Notes: generated by a model not told the origin, from the sequence alone. DNA of 64,000 nucleotides from Diploscapter coronatus (GCA_964036155.1 OZ038422.1:52475201-52539200), one strand, 5' to 3'; positions 1 through 11,108 are shown, numbered from the stretch's first letter. A program made the numbers and translations.

Positions 1-173
1 CACAATAAGATTACGATGAAAACATTCATCCAAAAAGCACTAATGATATGATAAATTAGAAAATAATTCACGAGTCTAAGGAAACATCGGAGATTCAGAA
101 AACCTGCTAAACTAGTAAAAATAGCTCGTTTCCCAAATCACCGTTAATATTGCAACATTCTAAATTTTTATTT

Positions 174-3100
174 TTAGTCCTGGAAGCAGGCTGCTCCACC
201 GCAGAATCGACTGCTTCTCTGGGCCATTGCATCGATGAGGTTGTTGACGAAATCGAAACCGGTCTTCAGCTGGGTCGAGGCAGAGCCAGAAGTGTCAGCG
301 ATCACCTGCAAGTTTTTTGTTCCTTTTTATAATTCTGGAAATGAGTGAATTTGTTGATTGACTAGTGAATAATAAAAGAGATGTGAAAAATGCCTTTGTC
401 GAAAACGATGAAAAACCTTTAGATTTACAATCCAACACACAGCTTCGAAAGGAATAGTGTGATCATCACTATCTTTTTTCTGTCCTTCAAAATTGTTGAC
501 TCATTAAGTAAATGCACATTTTGATGAACTGTAATTTCCTAACGTTTTGCATGCAAGATGAGTGTTTTTGCAGTTTCACTAAATTCACGCGAGTGTCTAT
601 TATCTCATGACACAGATTTACATGTTGCTTTTCTGCGTATTTTCGGAGGAAGTGTCTGGAATGGGCAATAACGCTGAATTATCTTAGACTATTCATCTAA
701 CCGAGCAATTATGCAAGAAATCGCAACATCCCAGAAAAGGGATAAAATACGAACGAACCTTTCTGCATCCGACGTTCAACATGGCTTCTAGTCCAAGGTT
801 CTGTCCGGCAGGCTTCTTGCGGATACAGGTCGACAAAGCGCCATCAATAACGGTAACCCAATCGTTGACAGGTGTCACCCTAAATTAATATTTTGGAAAA
901 ATCAAACAAGAAAAGCCCTTACATCTGCTTCTTGATGTGCGCGACACAAGTGTCAACTTTGCTGCTAGTTCCAGCGGCGAGGCCAAGGCTGCCAGAAACG
1001 AGCTAAATTTGCAGGAGTCCACTTAGGGAAGGTGTGAGATTTTGGATGACTTTCATGACAGTACTGATGGTATCAATATTATGCAATCGTGCTAATGATT
1101 TCAGATATGCAAATCTATTAATCGTGACTTACGTCTTGGAACACTCCGGCAATGGAGGCGATTCTCTTCTTCAGGTCATCTCTAGCCTCGTTGATGCATT
1201 CACATACACCATTTCTAGTCTGAGGAATAACTTGAGCGCAGTTTCCGGCAGACATCTTCTGGTCGCACGATGAGAGGACTGAAATTCGACGTTCCATTTC
1301 TCGTTAAATCACGAAAAATCCTTAAAAATCTTCTTCAAGACACTTTGGTTAAACCTACTTTTGCAATGTTCTCCCAGATATCCAACGAATGGATTGTTCA
1401 TGCAGTGCTTCGTGGAAGCTGCTCTGTTCGGCTTGCGCTCGGCACAGAAGGCCAGTCGGGATTGGATGAGGATGTGGTCGGAGAGCGATGAGATGCTAAA
1501 GTAGGTATTTCATCGAACTAAAATCCAAGATTGATTTGGAATTCTAGATAATTCGTTACATCATCCTATCCCTTCTCAAATTCATGTCGTATATATATGG
1601 GGGATGAGGAATATCAGGAGCTTACAAAGAATTCTAAACTGTAACCTACACGGAGTCCTTGAATTGGAACGATCCTTCTTCAAGGTCTGGAATATCTGGA
1701 ACCCCAGCGAATCCCGGGATCTTTTTCTGCAGACAGTAGCTGGCTTCTTTGGCGATTGCTGAAATTATTCAATCATTTAGTCAAGTTGTCCCTCTTTTTC
1801 AGTCCTCTCGAAAAGTTCACTCGGATCATTTAACCGCTCATTTGCAAATTCATGATTTCTTTTAAGCTTCATAATGTGTCTCAAGAGAGAACTAGCTTTC
1901 TTCCCAAATAACAGCAGATGAATCAGATAACATTTCAAGAAACCTGACTTCCCAATGATTCATTCATCATTCATCTCCTGATTTTATACATTGCTGCCAT
2001 AGGTAAATAAGTGGCAATGCTAATTGATCTCATGGCGTCATGTTTATCTGTTGAAGAAGAAAATGGCAGCAAAACCGCACCCTTGGAAATCTCCATTCGA
2101 ATGCATTTCTGGTCCTCGGCAGGTGTCGCTTTGATTGCCTTGATTGCGCCCGAAGCGAACTGAACAAGCAAAAGGGATTAGTGAATCGAATCGAATTGGA
2201 ATTGGAAGAGAATGATGATGACGTGAGATCAAGATGCTGAGATGTGTGAATGATAAGGACTAGTTGGAATAACATTGTTGAGTTGTTGGACTATCTTATT
2301 CGAAGTATAATGTGCTGAAATTGCTTCTCATCCACAAATACCCTGGACTTTCATGGAACTCAAATTTTCCAAAATTGTTCCTGAATATCAAAAGTCCCCC
2401 TATTTCAAACTTTTCTCAGTTTCTTTTCAAGTCAAAAATGATAAGACGATAATTTGCAACAACTTTGTGTGTTCGCATGCTTATCGTTAGTCCAGCGTAG
2501 GAGATGGACGTGCGTAATAATTATCCTATGCACTTATTTATGATATCATAGTTCACCATTACTTATTTGCAACATGCCGGAAATTACATGGTTGTAGAAT
2601 AATGAAGTAGAGTTTGATAAAAAAATGATATCGTCACTTTCTCCAAATTTTTCCTAATTTCATGAAACGTGCTCATTCTCTGGGAGACTCTCCCCACCCC
2701 GTTTTCAACTGTACCGCAGGCTTCCCGCGCGGAAACTCTACGAGACTGGGGAGGCCTGGGGGTGGAAGTCTCCCCGAGTTATCAAAATGTACAAATTATC
2801 TTGCTCGAAATGCAAGAAGAGAGCTACAAGCTCCTATTGTAGCATAGAAGTCAGAGATGTGTTGAATGTCTGACTTTTGCAAACCAACAACTCAACAATT
2901 GATCATCACAGTGTCAGAGTCGTTATTCAAACTCGTTCAGTAGGGGGTGATTTTTGGGGCGAAATGAGATTTTGCATTAGACGTTCGAAGATAACAAACA
3001 AGAAACGTAGAAGATAGAAAACATCCTCACTGTTCTGCAAATGGTGCAATCCCTCAGAGGTCCATGTCTGTCCCAGGCAACTTGGTTGAGATCGTTGGCA

Positions 3101-3742
3101 TTCAGCACGCATCGGTCTTTCTGGTTACCTTCTTCGATCGTCGAGGAGAAGCAAGACAGGGCTGCTCGTCTGAAAAATCGACGTTCAGTGTTTAATGAAG
3201 ATCCTAAATCGGTATTCTGAAACCGCATGACATCATGACCGAGACATAGTCGAAATAAGATCAGACCTAGGAGGCACACTTTCGTCAGACGAAAATATAT
3301 TGAGAGTAGGTCGCGAGAGGTTTCTGACGACCGTTCTCCCTGGATCTGGATAAGATAGAAAAAATTAGGCATTCTTTCAATACCCCTTTCTATATCCCTT
3401 CTCATGATGGCTTACTGTTTCCAAGTTACCCGCAAAATTTTTCCTTACTTGCTATGCTCCCTCAATTCATCTTCATACGCTTGATAATTTTCATCGAGAC
3501 CCTCCTTTATGCATTGAAGATATTGACCGAACGTATTCTTTGTGTCAGCTGGAGTGGAACACCTTTGAGAAGAAACGATATACTGAAAATCAAATTCTCT
3601 TCAATCTGTTTGCTGCATTTTTTGAGAAATGGTAAAAATAAATCCGATTTTTCCTATTAATTCTGTAACAAGTATCAATCTTTCGTTCTAAATTGATCAA
3701 ACATACCAAGAATGATGCAGCAATCAACAAGCGAGGAAACAT
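174..3742 (-). CDS. Secreted cysteine-rich protein, 370 aa, 10 exons, family not recognised
   Basis: Exons, in minus-strand order: 3742-3707, 3582-3449, 3169-3031, 2159-2081, 1758-1650, 1495-1359, 1278-1133, 1002-923, 879-759 and 305-174 (stop at 176-174). Phases agree at every junction and the total is 1113 nt. The product starts with a hydrophobic signal peptide (MFPRLLIAASFLYIVSS) that is split by the first intron. It continues as a soluble chain with many spaced cysteines (for example CIKEG, RDCTICRT, FCAERKP, CECINEA, DTCVAH, FCGGAAC). No membrane segment, catalytic motif or recognised domain is visible. The pattern suggests a disulphide-bonded extracellular protein with repeated helical Cys modules, as in several nematode-only families, but I cannot name one. 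Two introns carry inverted-repeat elements. The start was chosen because it gives the signal peptide; the exon set is well supported by phase. Confidence 0.8.
2683..2774. repeat. GC-rich imperfect inverted repeat in an intron
   Basis: The arms at 2683-2700 (ggagactctccccacccc) and 2757-2774 (gggggtggaagtctcccc) are near-complementary and flank a roughly 56-nt GC-rich centre. The block sits in the 0.87-kb intron (2160-3030) of the minus-strand secreted-protein gene and contrasts sharply with the AT-rich flanks. It is either a small foldback element or a stable RNA hairpin. Confidence 0.55.
3258..3350. mobile_element. Short inverted-repeat element (copy 1 of a small family)
   Basis: Begins near cagacctaggaggcac, contains the palindrome tttcgtcagacgaaaa, and ends near tttctgacgaccgttctccc followed by ggatctgga. 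The same ordered blocks occur at 21721-21850 and, more diverged, at 23007-23205. It lies inside an intron (3170-3448) of the secreted-protein gene. There is no coding capacity, so it is probably a non-autonomous (MITE-like) element. Confidence 0.6.
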
Positions 3743-5598
3743 TCTCGACTCCTAAATTTTCTATGTCACCATTTTCTTCATTTCATAGATCAAAAAGCTA
3801 AATGAACGAAAATGGAATATTTTATGGCACCAAAATTAGAAGAAATAGGTCAAGAAGATATCACCATTAAAATTCTCTAATATTTCAGTTTCATTTTGCA
3901 AAAAAAATCAAATTTCCACTAAAATCTAACTAATCGAAGGAAGGAAAATGTTATTGCAGCTAATTGGATTATGGATTGATTGGTATGATAGGAAAAGGGA
4001 AAATGGATAAATGAGACGATATCTCTTTGGGATAAAGATAAACTGATAAGGAAATGAGAGAATCAAAGCAAAGCAAAAAGTGGGACACTGAATGCGGGTG
4101 CTGCTGGCTGCTGATAGAATTGACAAAGGCTTGACGGCGAAACGCAGGTTTTGACCGGTCAGAGAAACGTAGAATAAGAAAAATGATGGAATGGATGAGT
4201 AAAAACATCAAATGAGGAGATCTACGAAATTCCAGAAGAAAAAACAATATCCCAAGTAAAATGGTAACTTGGAAAACGAAAACATCCCCAGAAAACAATG
4301 AAAATTATCCCAATTCGCCTACCAGCCCTATACAATAGCGTTAAAGCTATTTTAATTTGCGTGGTTCTTTTTATTGAACCTTGGATACTTTTTCCGATTT
4401 ACCAAGTGAAATAAGTAACAAGATCAGCATGTCGAAGGCGAATATTTTCTGCAGGTTTTGAAATTCCAGAGAAAATAAATTCAAAATTCTCAATATACGA
4501 ATCAAAATCATTGACACTATCGACGAAAACGACCTTGTTCGATAGAACTGGGCTATCACAGTTGCGGGTTTGAAATGGCTCTATTATCAATAACTCAACA
4601 ATTGATTATCTATCAAGCTATTAAAGTTGAGTGATGCCGCGCAAGGCCGAATTCGCGCAGTTTGCAGGTAAAATCGAATCGTGTCCTTCAAATCAGTGAT
4701 TTTAACTGACTGAACGACTGGTTCTCGATCCGTCCGCCGTATTTCTGCCTATTTGGCAATCTGACTAACCCATCCATCTTTTTATATCTTATTATCACAT
4801 CACTTACTCCCATCATCTTTGTCTGTTTTTCTTTCTTCCAATCGTCTACTCTTTACTTTCCGACTGTTTTCTGCCGAAAATATTCTGTGATTATTGTGCC
4901 ACGCAACTAATGGAATCATGAACATTGCCTTCAAAAAACTGCTAGAGACATGTTATTATGGTCCAGATTTGATTAACTGTTACAATTTCTTGAGTACATT
5001 GGACAAAGTCAGAAAATTAGCATAACAAGATCATCTTATCTAGAAAGATTACGATTTGATCTATGGTGTCATTAGAGAGAAATGTAAGAATTTATTTCGA
5101 ATAGGTTGAAATATGGGATTCCGGCTTAGGTTTACTTCCGGAAAGTTGAGTTTAATTTTATTCGTATCCGGATATTATGATGTTTATTTTTGGCATATCG
5201 CTTCGTCAAATTTCAAACGCATGAATGTATTCAACTGGTCGTATTATCGTGAAGAAGTGTCATAGATTATGGTATAGGCTCTAAAAATCAAGTTTCAGTT
5301 CCAGTTTTAGATCCGGAAATTACGATTTTATTTTTATTTAGTTACTCTAATTATTTTAATTTTCAAATAATCATGCCCATGATAATGCAACTTTTCAAAT
5401 TCAATACATAAATAGTGGTTGCGAAATAGTGTCCTAGTGCCCTACAATCTCTCTAGCTCTCTAGAACACCAACACTATTTCTTCCCAACACTTCCATGAC
5501 CAGTCAGTTCTATCATGCATTGTTTTGAATGTGGTAGTGAAAACCTTCTCTCATATTTCACTATGTCAGAATGTTGCTCCAGTTGTCAGATGCTTGAC
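3743..5598. other. Intergenic; one exon-like fragment, otherwise nothing clear
   Basis: AT-rich sequence between the divergent secreted-protein gene and the U2-like snRNA. The only coding-like piece is a GC-rich 34-nt block at 4634-4667 on the plus strand. It starts with ATG and ends at a good GT donor (encoding MPRKAEFAQFA plus one nucleotide), but no compatible downstream exon was found. The part next to 3742 presumably holds the promoter of the minus-strand gene, and the last 100 bases the snRNA promoter. Confidence 0.5.
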
Positions 5599-5786
5599 AT
5601 CGCTTCTCGGCCTTATGGCTAAGATCAAAGTTAGTAACTGTTCTTATCGAATTAACCTTCGATATCTCCTCAATTGAGGAGAACAAGGTTGTTTGATTTT
5701 TGGAGGCTTGATCGGAACCGGGGCTTGCTCCGACCGATCACGGGTCGTTCCAGCGTGGCACTAGAGCTGGACACGGCCCACACCCC
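5599..5786 (+). ncRNA. U2-type spliceosomal snRNA (variant branch-pairing region)
   Basis: Starts with the U2 5' end atcgcttctcggcctta, followed by the stem I closing side ggctaagatcaaag and ctgttcttatcg. An Sm site (gatttttgg) lies near 5694-5702. The 3' half folds into U2-like stem-loops III and IV: gatcgg/ccgatc around ggggcttgctccga, then a gctgg/ccagc-type stem near the end. Stem III keeps pairing with bases unlike those I recall from C. elegans U2, so the RNA fold looks maintained. The segment that should read GUAGUA (branch-site pairing) reads UUAGUA, and the neighbouring bases also differ from canonical U2. U2 acts in the U2 snRNP at branch-point recognition. The 3' end is approximate. 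It may be an expressed variant or a young pseudogene. Confidence 0.85.
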
Positions 5787-5944
5787 GAAATGGGGTGAAT
5801 ATGAAACTGAAGAGATGAATAAAAGTGAAAAATACAGGCATGTGAATGATATGAAATTCAGATATTCAATTTTCAAACCTAGAAACTCGTGTCGAATACG
5901 TAATAATATCGTTCATTCTGTTATGGAGACTCATAAACATGCAC

Positions 5945-5962
5945 ATTATTATTATTATTATT
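5945..5962. repeat. (ATT)n microsatellite
   Basis: Six uninterrupted ATT units just downstream of the U2-like gene. Simple sequence; no function inferred. Confidence 0.9.
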
Positions 5963-6137
5963 CAGATATGCTAATTTCATATTTTGGTAGCCTGTAATTG
6001 ATTGAAGAAAAAAGTAAATTTTCTTTTCAATCTACTGGCAAAGTGACTATGTGAGCTATAGTATTTTTCTCTTCCCTTCTATTTCCATGCACTGTCTTCC
6101 CCACTTTCGAAAGTGTCTAGCCATCTTTCCTCCCTAT

Positions 6138-6149
6138 TCTATCATGCAC
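6138..6149 (+). promoter_or_regulatory. Candidate snRNA promoter element
   Basis: The 12-mer TTCTATCATGCA ends 62 bases before the U1 start. An identical 12-mer at 5509-5520 ends 78 bases before the U2 start. This is the distance range in which nematode snRNA genes carry a proximal sequence element, but the spacing differs by about 16 bases between the two genes, so the assignment is tentative. Confidence 0.35.
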
Positions 6150-6211
6150 TAGTCAATGCGGTCCAGGATATCTCAATCACTCCCCATTTCTTCCCCCTGC
6201 CAGCGACTCAT

Positions 6212-6371
6212 AAACTTACCTGGTCGGGAGACACCGCGATCAAGAAGGCGGTTATCTGTGGCGAGGCCCGGGCATTGCACTTCGGTCTGGGCTGACCTGC
6301 ACGGCAGCTCCGAGTTGGGGTTCGCCGACGACTAAATTTTTGAGTGAGGGGCTGCGTTCGCGCGGCCCTGA
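6212..6371 (+). ncRNA. U1 spliceosomal snRNA
   Basis: Begins aaacttacctgg, which contains the invariant 5'-splice-site pairing sequence ACUUACCU. It then has the stem-loop I region with gatcaagaaggcggttatc, the loop II motif attgcacttcggtc, an Sm site (aaatttttga, about 6333-6342), and the terminal stem-loop IV gggctgcgttcgcgcggccc. The length of about 160 nt matches the family. U1 pairs with 5' splice sites at the first step of spliceosome assembly. Every diagnostic block is intact, so this looks like a working gene. It lies 0.43 kb downstream of the U2-like gene in the same orientation. The exact 3' end is estimated from the last stem. Confidence 0.93.
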
Positions 6372-7858
6372 TTTGGAACCTGGAAAGAACGGAGAAGGAG
6401 GAAAACATGGAATGAAAAGACAAAAATGACAGTGATAATGGCACAATGAAATGACATTCGACTTTCAGCCGGATGATTCGATGATCCAGAATGTACTTCC
6501 TTCAGCAGACCAAAACTAACTGAATGAATGTTTTAAACACTGAAACATCTCGTATGCTAATCATCGATTTCTTTGCTGCATTCACCTTGAATAATATGCA
6601 ATCAATTCAGTCAAATGCGAACACTTTCGAAACAGCTCAAACCATTCTTTCTGTTCACGCCATTTCCACTGCCTGTCTGCACTCTCCAGCATTTCATTAT
6701 GTGGCTAGTGCGTTTGCAATATCATTTGTCATGCAACACAAAACCTGTATTAATATCTGTACCACACTGAACTCGTCGGTTTTTAACCCAGTTACTCAAG
6801 GTAAATCTTGGGAGTCGATCAAGTCTCGGCTTGTGTCGAATAAAGCACTTTTTGGAACCAACCTTTCTGGGGACATCCGGAAGGGAACAAGTTGACAGAC
6901 AGAATGAAGAGGAAGTGCACATGCATCACAAGCTTATTATTTAAATCATAGATGATCCAACATTGTAGTATTCTCACGATGCTAAGTTTTCGTCTCGTTT
7001 CACCAAATGATCCAAATTGAATATAAAGAATCTCGAGTTAGGCAGTAGCAATTTTCATTTCGACCAAATTCAGAGTTATTAGAACATCTCAAATAGCTGA
7101 TTTAAAAATTATAACAATGATTTTAGAAAGCAAACTAGAGTTGTTGATAGAGTCGGGAATCTAAAACCTTCCCGTGCACCTTATTTAGAAACCAGAAGAA
7201 ATACCGTCATAAAAACTGTTCTATAAGAACAATCTTAGATTTTCGGCTATTTGGAAATCACAAAATATCGAGACGAGACATAGGCAAATAGGGCAGGGTA
7301 AAACATCTTTTTCCACACCAATTCTCCATGTCTCACGTCTCGTGGTCCCGCGCTTTCCAAGTTGTCATTTTTTCAAATGTTATTCTTGCAAAAATTCCTC
7401 GTCCATATCATTTATTGTGCAGCCTTAATAAACAATTTTCGACAAATAAGATTATTCCATACTGAAATTACCAAAACACGAAATTTTGATTTCGTTAATA
7501 TATAATTATTATTGCCAATTCTCCACATAAAATAGCCTTTCGGTCACAGAACTAATTTTACGCATCTGCAGAAGATAATCTTCGAACTATGCGTACATAC
7601 TTCTGCACTAGTCAACTTTTCATGGGCACAAATTTCACCTGACTGAGCAATGATACGCTCTGTGAAATCGGACAGCCATCTGCAATTGGCGAAAAGAAAT
7701 TAGGTCTATAATTATAGAGGACGTATGAATTTTGCGAAGTATTCAAATCCTACACGCTAACATTTTCGCCCTAAAATTAAATATGAAAAGTCTTTCACCT
7801 ATTAGAGTGCATGTAACTTAGCTACGAACTTCTGCATTAAACCCGAACTATTCTAAAA
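6372..7858. other. Intergenic, no supported gene
   Basis: AT-rich spacer between the U1 gene and the first chemoreceptor. A 123-codon open frame at 6524-6895 has no recognisable domain, signal peptide or splice context and is not supported. The final few hundred bases presumably carry the receptor promoter. Confidence 0.5.
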
Positions 7859-10630
7859 ATGATCAATTGCCCTCCATTTTCGAAAGATATCCCGATTTAC
7901 CATGCAATGCTTCATATCGTTTACGCTATATCGACTATACTAGGAGTATTTCTACTTATCGCGATAATTTTCAAGTGTCCAAAACACGTCGAAAATATAA
8001 AATATCAATTCGTTGTTTTACAATTTGCCGGGAATTTAGCTATTTTTATTCCTACTGAAGGTTATTGTCGATGAGCGATCACTTGGAATAAATTAAAAAG
8101 ACGCGTTTCTCTTTCTCTCTCACTTTTTTGACACTCGGAATGCGCGCACAGACAAAATTGCTCGATTGGCGATTTTCCTTATTTTCTACGTTCTTTCATC
8201 GAGATTATCGGGATTTTCGCCACACACACTTTCTTCTTATTTTTCTCTATCGATATTGATAAAAATTAATTGACTAATTCGATAATTAGCACAAAATTGA
8301 GAAAAAAAAAGAACAAAAAACGACAAAAAGGTCATAAAATCGAGGGAGATCCGTGGTGCACAAGAAGGGGGAAAAGAAACACGCACCCCCTTGACTTAAT
8401 TCGAAGTTATCGCTCATCGACGATAAATTATGTTCGAAAATTCAGAAGTATAGTAACGTCGCAATTTCACAAGCTGAAGAGATAACATGTTAAAGTGAAA
8501 GAGCATTTACCTATCCTCTCTTCATCATACACTTTATATCAAGCTGCGACATTGCGACACTTATAAATGGACTATTTTCAAAAACATTTTACAGTTAAGT
8601 TTAGGGATGCTTCCAACTTTTTACCTGCCATTTTTTCTGATGAAAACCGAAGGCTTGTTGAATCATCTAAACTTAAACCCGGGCATTCAATTTGACCTCA
8701 TGCTATCCATGATTTTTCTGGCGATTGCGGTCGTTACGTAAGAAAAATCTTTTTTTTTAAGTTATATTAATTTTTAGCGAATTATTTCTTACTCGGTTAA
8801 GAACCATTGTGAGCTATAAGAAGACGTCCTATCGACTTTTCATGCTGAATTTAGCGACAAAAACTATTTTCCTTGTCATTATTGGATATCCACTCTTCAA
8901 CGTTTACAGATTGTTTGTCGATGGAACTGGAGTTTACTGCAACGAAGCAGTTTGGGAGCGATACAAGGTTGGGCTATTTTTGAAGCGAGACAGATGAAAA
9001 TGATAGCCTTGAGTTTATGAAAGCGTCGGTGTGTCGATGTCTATGCATCAGAATATCAAATTCTGCATGAATTTTTAAAATAGGGTCACAGTTTATGCCG
9101 AAAAGTTATTTTTATATTGTAAATCTGGAGCCCACAAGTGATTTGCGAAATTGAGAATAGCGTTGTAAAACCTATATAATTGAATCAAACTAGTTCTTGC
9201 AAGAACTGAGCATTTTCTTTTTCAAACTGATGCTTCTATCAAAAGTTGTGTATTGCGCACTTTTGAAAATAGCGACTTCCAAACAGGTTGTCGTTTATCA
9301 TTTTTGAATTGCGTTTGTTCTAAAATATGCAGAAGTATGCGAAATTTGCTTGACGAACAAACTTTAAACGGTCCCAGTATATTTAAAGATTATTTTTACA
9401 GCATTTTAACGGTGCATATAATTCGCCTGAATGCCCATTTGAATATTTTTATGGAAAAACTTTGTTTGAAGTTGACTAATTAGCAAAATAATTAACGAGG
9501 AACCAAAAATTGAACCAATTTTTGCTTCGCAAAGTGGGCGGGCTTGCGGACTCTATTGTAAATCATGACGAGATACATAATTATTTATGGTAAACTGAGA
9601 ATCACTATTGATCGTTATATAATTTCAATTAGGAAAATCAGGAGTACGCAATGTTGATCGGAATTTTTTAAGTCGAAGTTTAATTTTCAAAAATATCGTA
9701 TTCGAATTTAGAACTACTTTTAGAAAAACTAGATGATCATGTACATCTGATTACGATTCATCAATCTATATTTCTGATTTTCATTTAGCAATACTCCTGT
9801 CAACAGTCTCTACGAGATGCTGGTGCTTGTGGAGTTTCGTATGCGAACATTTCACTTGAAAAAGCTGGAAACGAAATATTCTGGCAGGACATAATGACAC
9901 GACATCTCACGAAGATCATTGCCTTTTTCGCAGCAACTGGATTCGGTAAGTCTAGTCAAGTTTTCTTCCCTGAAAAACTTGACTATTTTAGTGATTATCT
10001 ATATTTCCTATCTAACTTACTCTGAAATGAGAAGTTTCCGAAAAATTGCGTCCTCTTCAAAAAGCAAAATGGAACTTATTTTAGTTAAGGATTCAATTTA
10101 TCAGGTATTTTATTTTGAGGGAAAATCTGGTAATTTTCTTTTAGATTCTTGTCATTTTCTTGTTCATGTCAATTCCTATTACAGCTCTAGTGATTGTGTT
10201 TATCTTTGAGATTTTCTGGCAAAGTAAGTTTAAGACTACACTTTTTATTAGAGTAGTGTGGTATTTCTATTTCTATTTCGACTTCGATAAGCCGAAATTT
10301 AGGTCAGATTTTAACAAATCCTAAATTTTGATTCCGCTTTGTCCCATTAAATCTGTTTTAGGTCTTGTCAACGGAGCAGTGATAATGATGTGTTCGACTG
10401 CGATATTTTACAACCTCTACACGATATGCTGTTTGAGCTACGTGAGAGAAGCGGCTATAGCCTTATGTCGATGGCTACTTTGTCAAGCTCCAAAGTCAGT
10501 GAGAATTCCAAAAAAGATAAAATAGTCAAGTCTTAGGAAAAGTACGAATTCGGTCGAAAGAATTCCATCTCTTAATCCTCCGCACATACCGTTTGCCGAA
10601 ATTAGAAGACCGACAATAACAAACTCGTAG
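7859..10630 (+). CDS. 7TM chemoreceptor, Str superfamily (Srh/Sri-like), copy A
   Basis: Exons: 7859-8060, 8605-8737, 8778-8967, 9789-9945, 9992-10104, 10145-10223, 10362-10494, 10537-10630; 366 aa. All phases fit. The first exon encodes a short N-terminus (MINCPPFSKDIPIYHAML) and TM1, followed by six further hydrophobic segments. An extracellular loop has paired cysteines (QYSCQQSLRDAGACG), and the start of TM6 reads KMELILVKDSIYQ. The C-terminal exon is hydrophilic (ERIPSLNPPHIPF). This layout is that of nematode serpentine chemoreceptors of the Str superfamily; the exact subfamily (srh or sri) is uncertain. Copy B at 11109 has identical lengths for exons 1-6, so the two are tandem duplicates. 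Intron 1 is enlarged by an inverted-repeat element that begins at the splice donor. Such receptors usually act in sensory cilia. Confidence 0.83.
8063..8430. mobile_element. MITE-like element with about 30-bp terminal inverted repeats
   Basis: The left end at about 8063 (ttattgtcgatgagcgat then cacttgg) is the inverse of the right end at about 8430 (complement reads ttatcgtcgatgagcgat then aacttcg). The interior is AT-rich without coding capacity. It fills most of intron 1 of receptor A and starts only a base or two after the 5' splice site. The same intron in paralogue B is 187 bp and lacks it, which shows an insertion after duplication (or loss from B). Confidence 0.75.
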
Positions 10631-11108
10631 ATGTGATTTAGTTTAACGGGTAGTAGGGCATATTTTCATTTTCTCCTGTTTTAGTGATATCATGAAAGAT
10701 AAAGTTTTATTTCTAAACGAATTTTACAACTATAAGTTTTGCTTTGTGCGAAATTGTCTTGCATCATATAAAATGAAATATGTCAATTATCCTTTTACTT
10801 ATTATCCATTTCAAATAACAAATCACATCACCAAATAATTATCAACTTTTGAAGAGTAATCTTTTGCATTATAAAATTAGTCAAGTCATTTTATAACTCT
10901 GTAAGACTTCTTCATCGAAAAGAACTAGAATAAACCCATGAAAAACTCAAAATTTTGCCTCTGTAATTTCATTGCAAATCGAGGTAGCAATTAGAATTTA
11001 GTTGAAAAATTTCCTTGTACGTGCTAGACAACATCTGTTTTCTTATCAACAAGAATTGTGTATTAGAGAGTTACAATTTTACAACAATTTAGAAATATTC
11101 CATTCAAA
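10631..11108. other. Intergenic spacer between the two receptor genes
   Basis: 478 bases of AT-rich sequence with no coding or RNA feature. It must hold the 3' end of copy A and the promoter of copy B. Confidence 0.6.

Noticed and set aside
2977..3405. 142-codon minus-strand open frame read as one gene
   Set aside because: Only 3169-3031 is an exon; the rest is intron containing a repeat element, as the phase-consistent 10-exon model shows.
6524..6895. 123-codon plus-strand open frame downstream of the U1 gene
   Set aside because: No signal peptide, domain, splice context or compositional support; opposite-strand frames here are equally open.
9504..9524. Short perfect palindrome ccaaaaattg/caatttttgg-like in receptor A intron 3
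   Set aside because: Only about 10-bp arms in AT-rich sequence; such palindromes are expected by chance.
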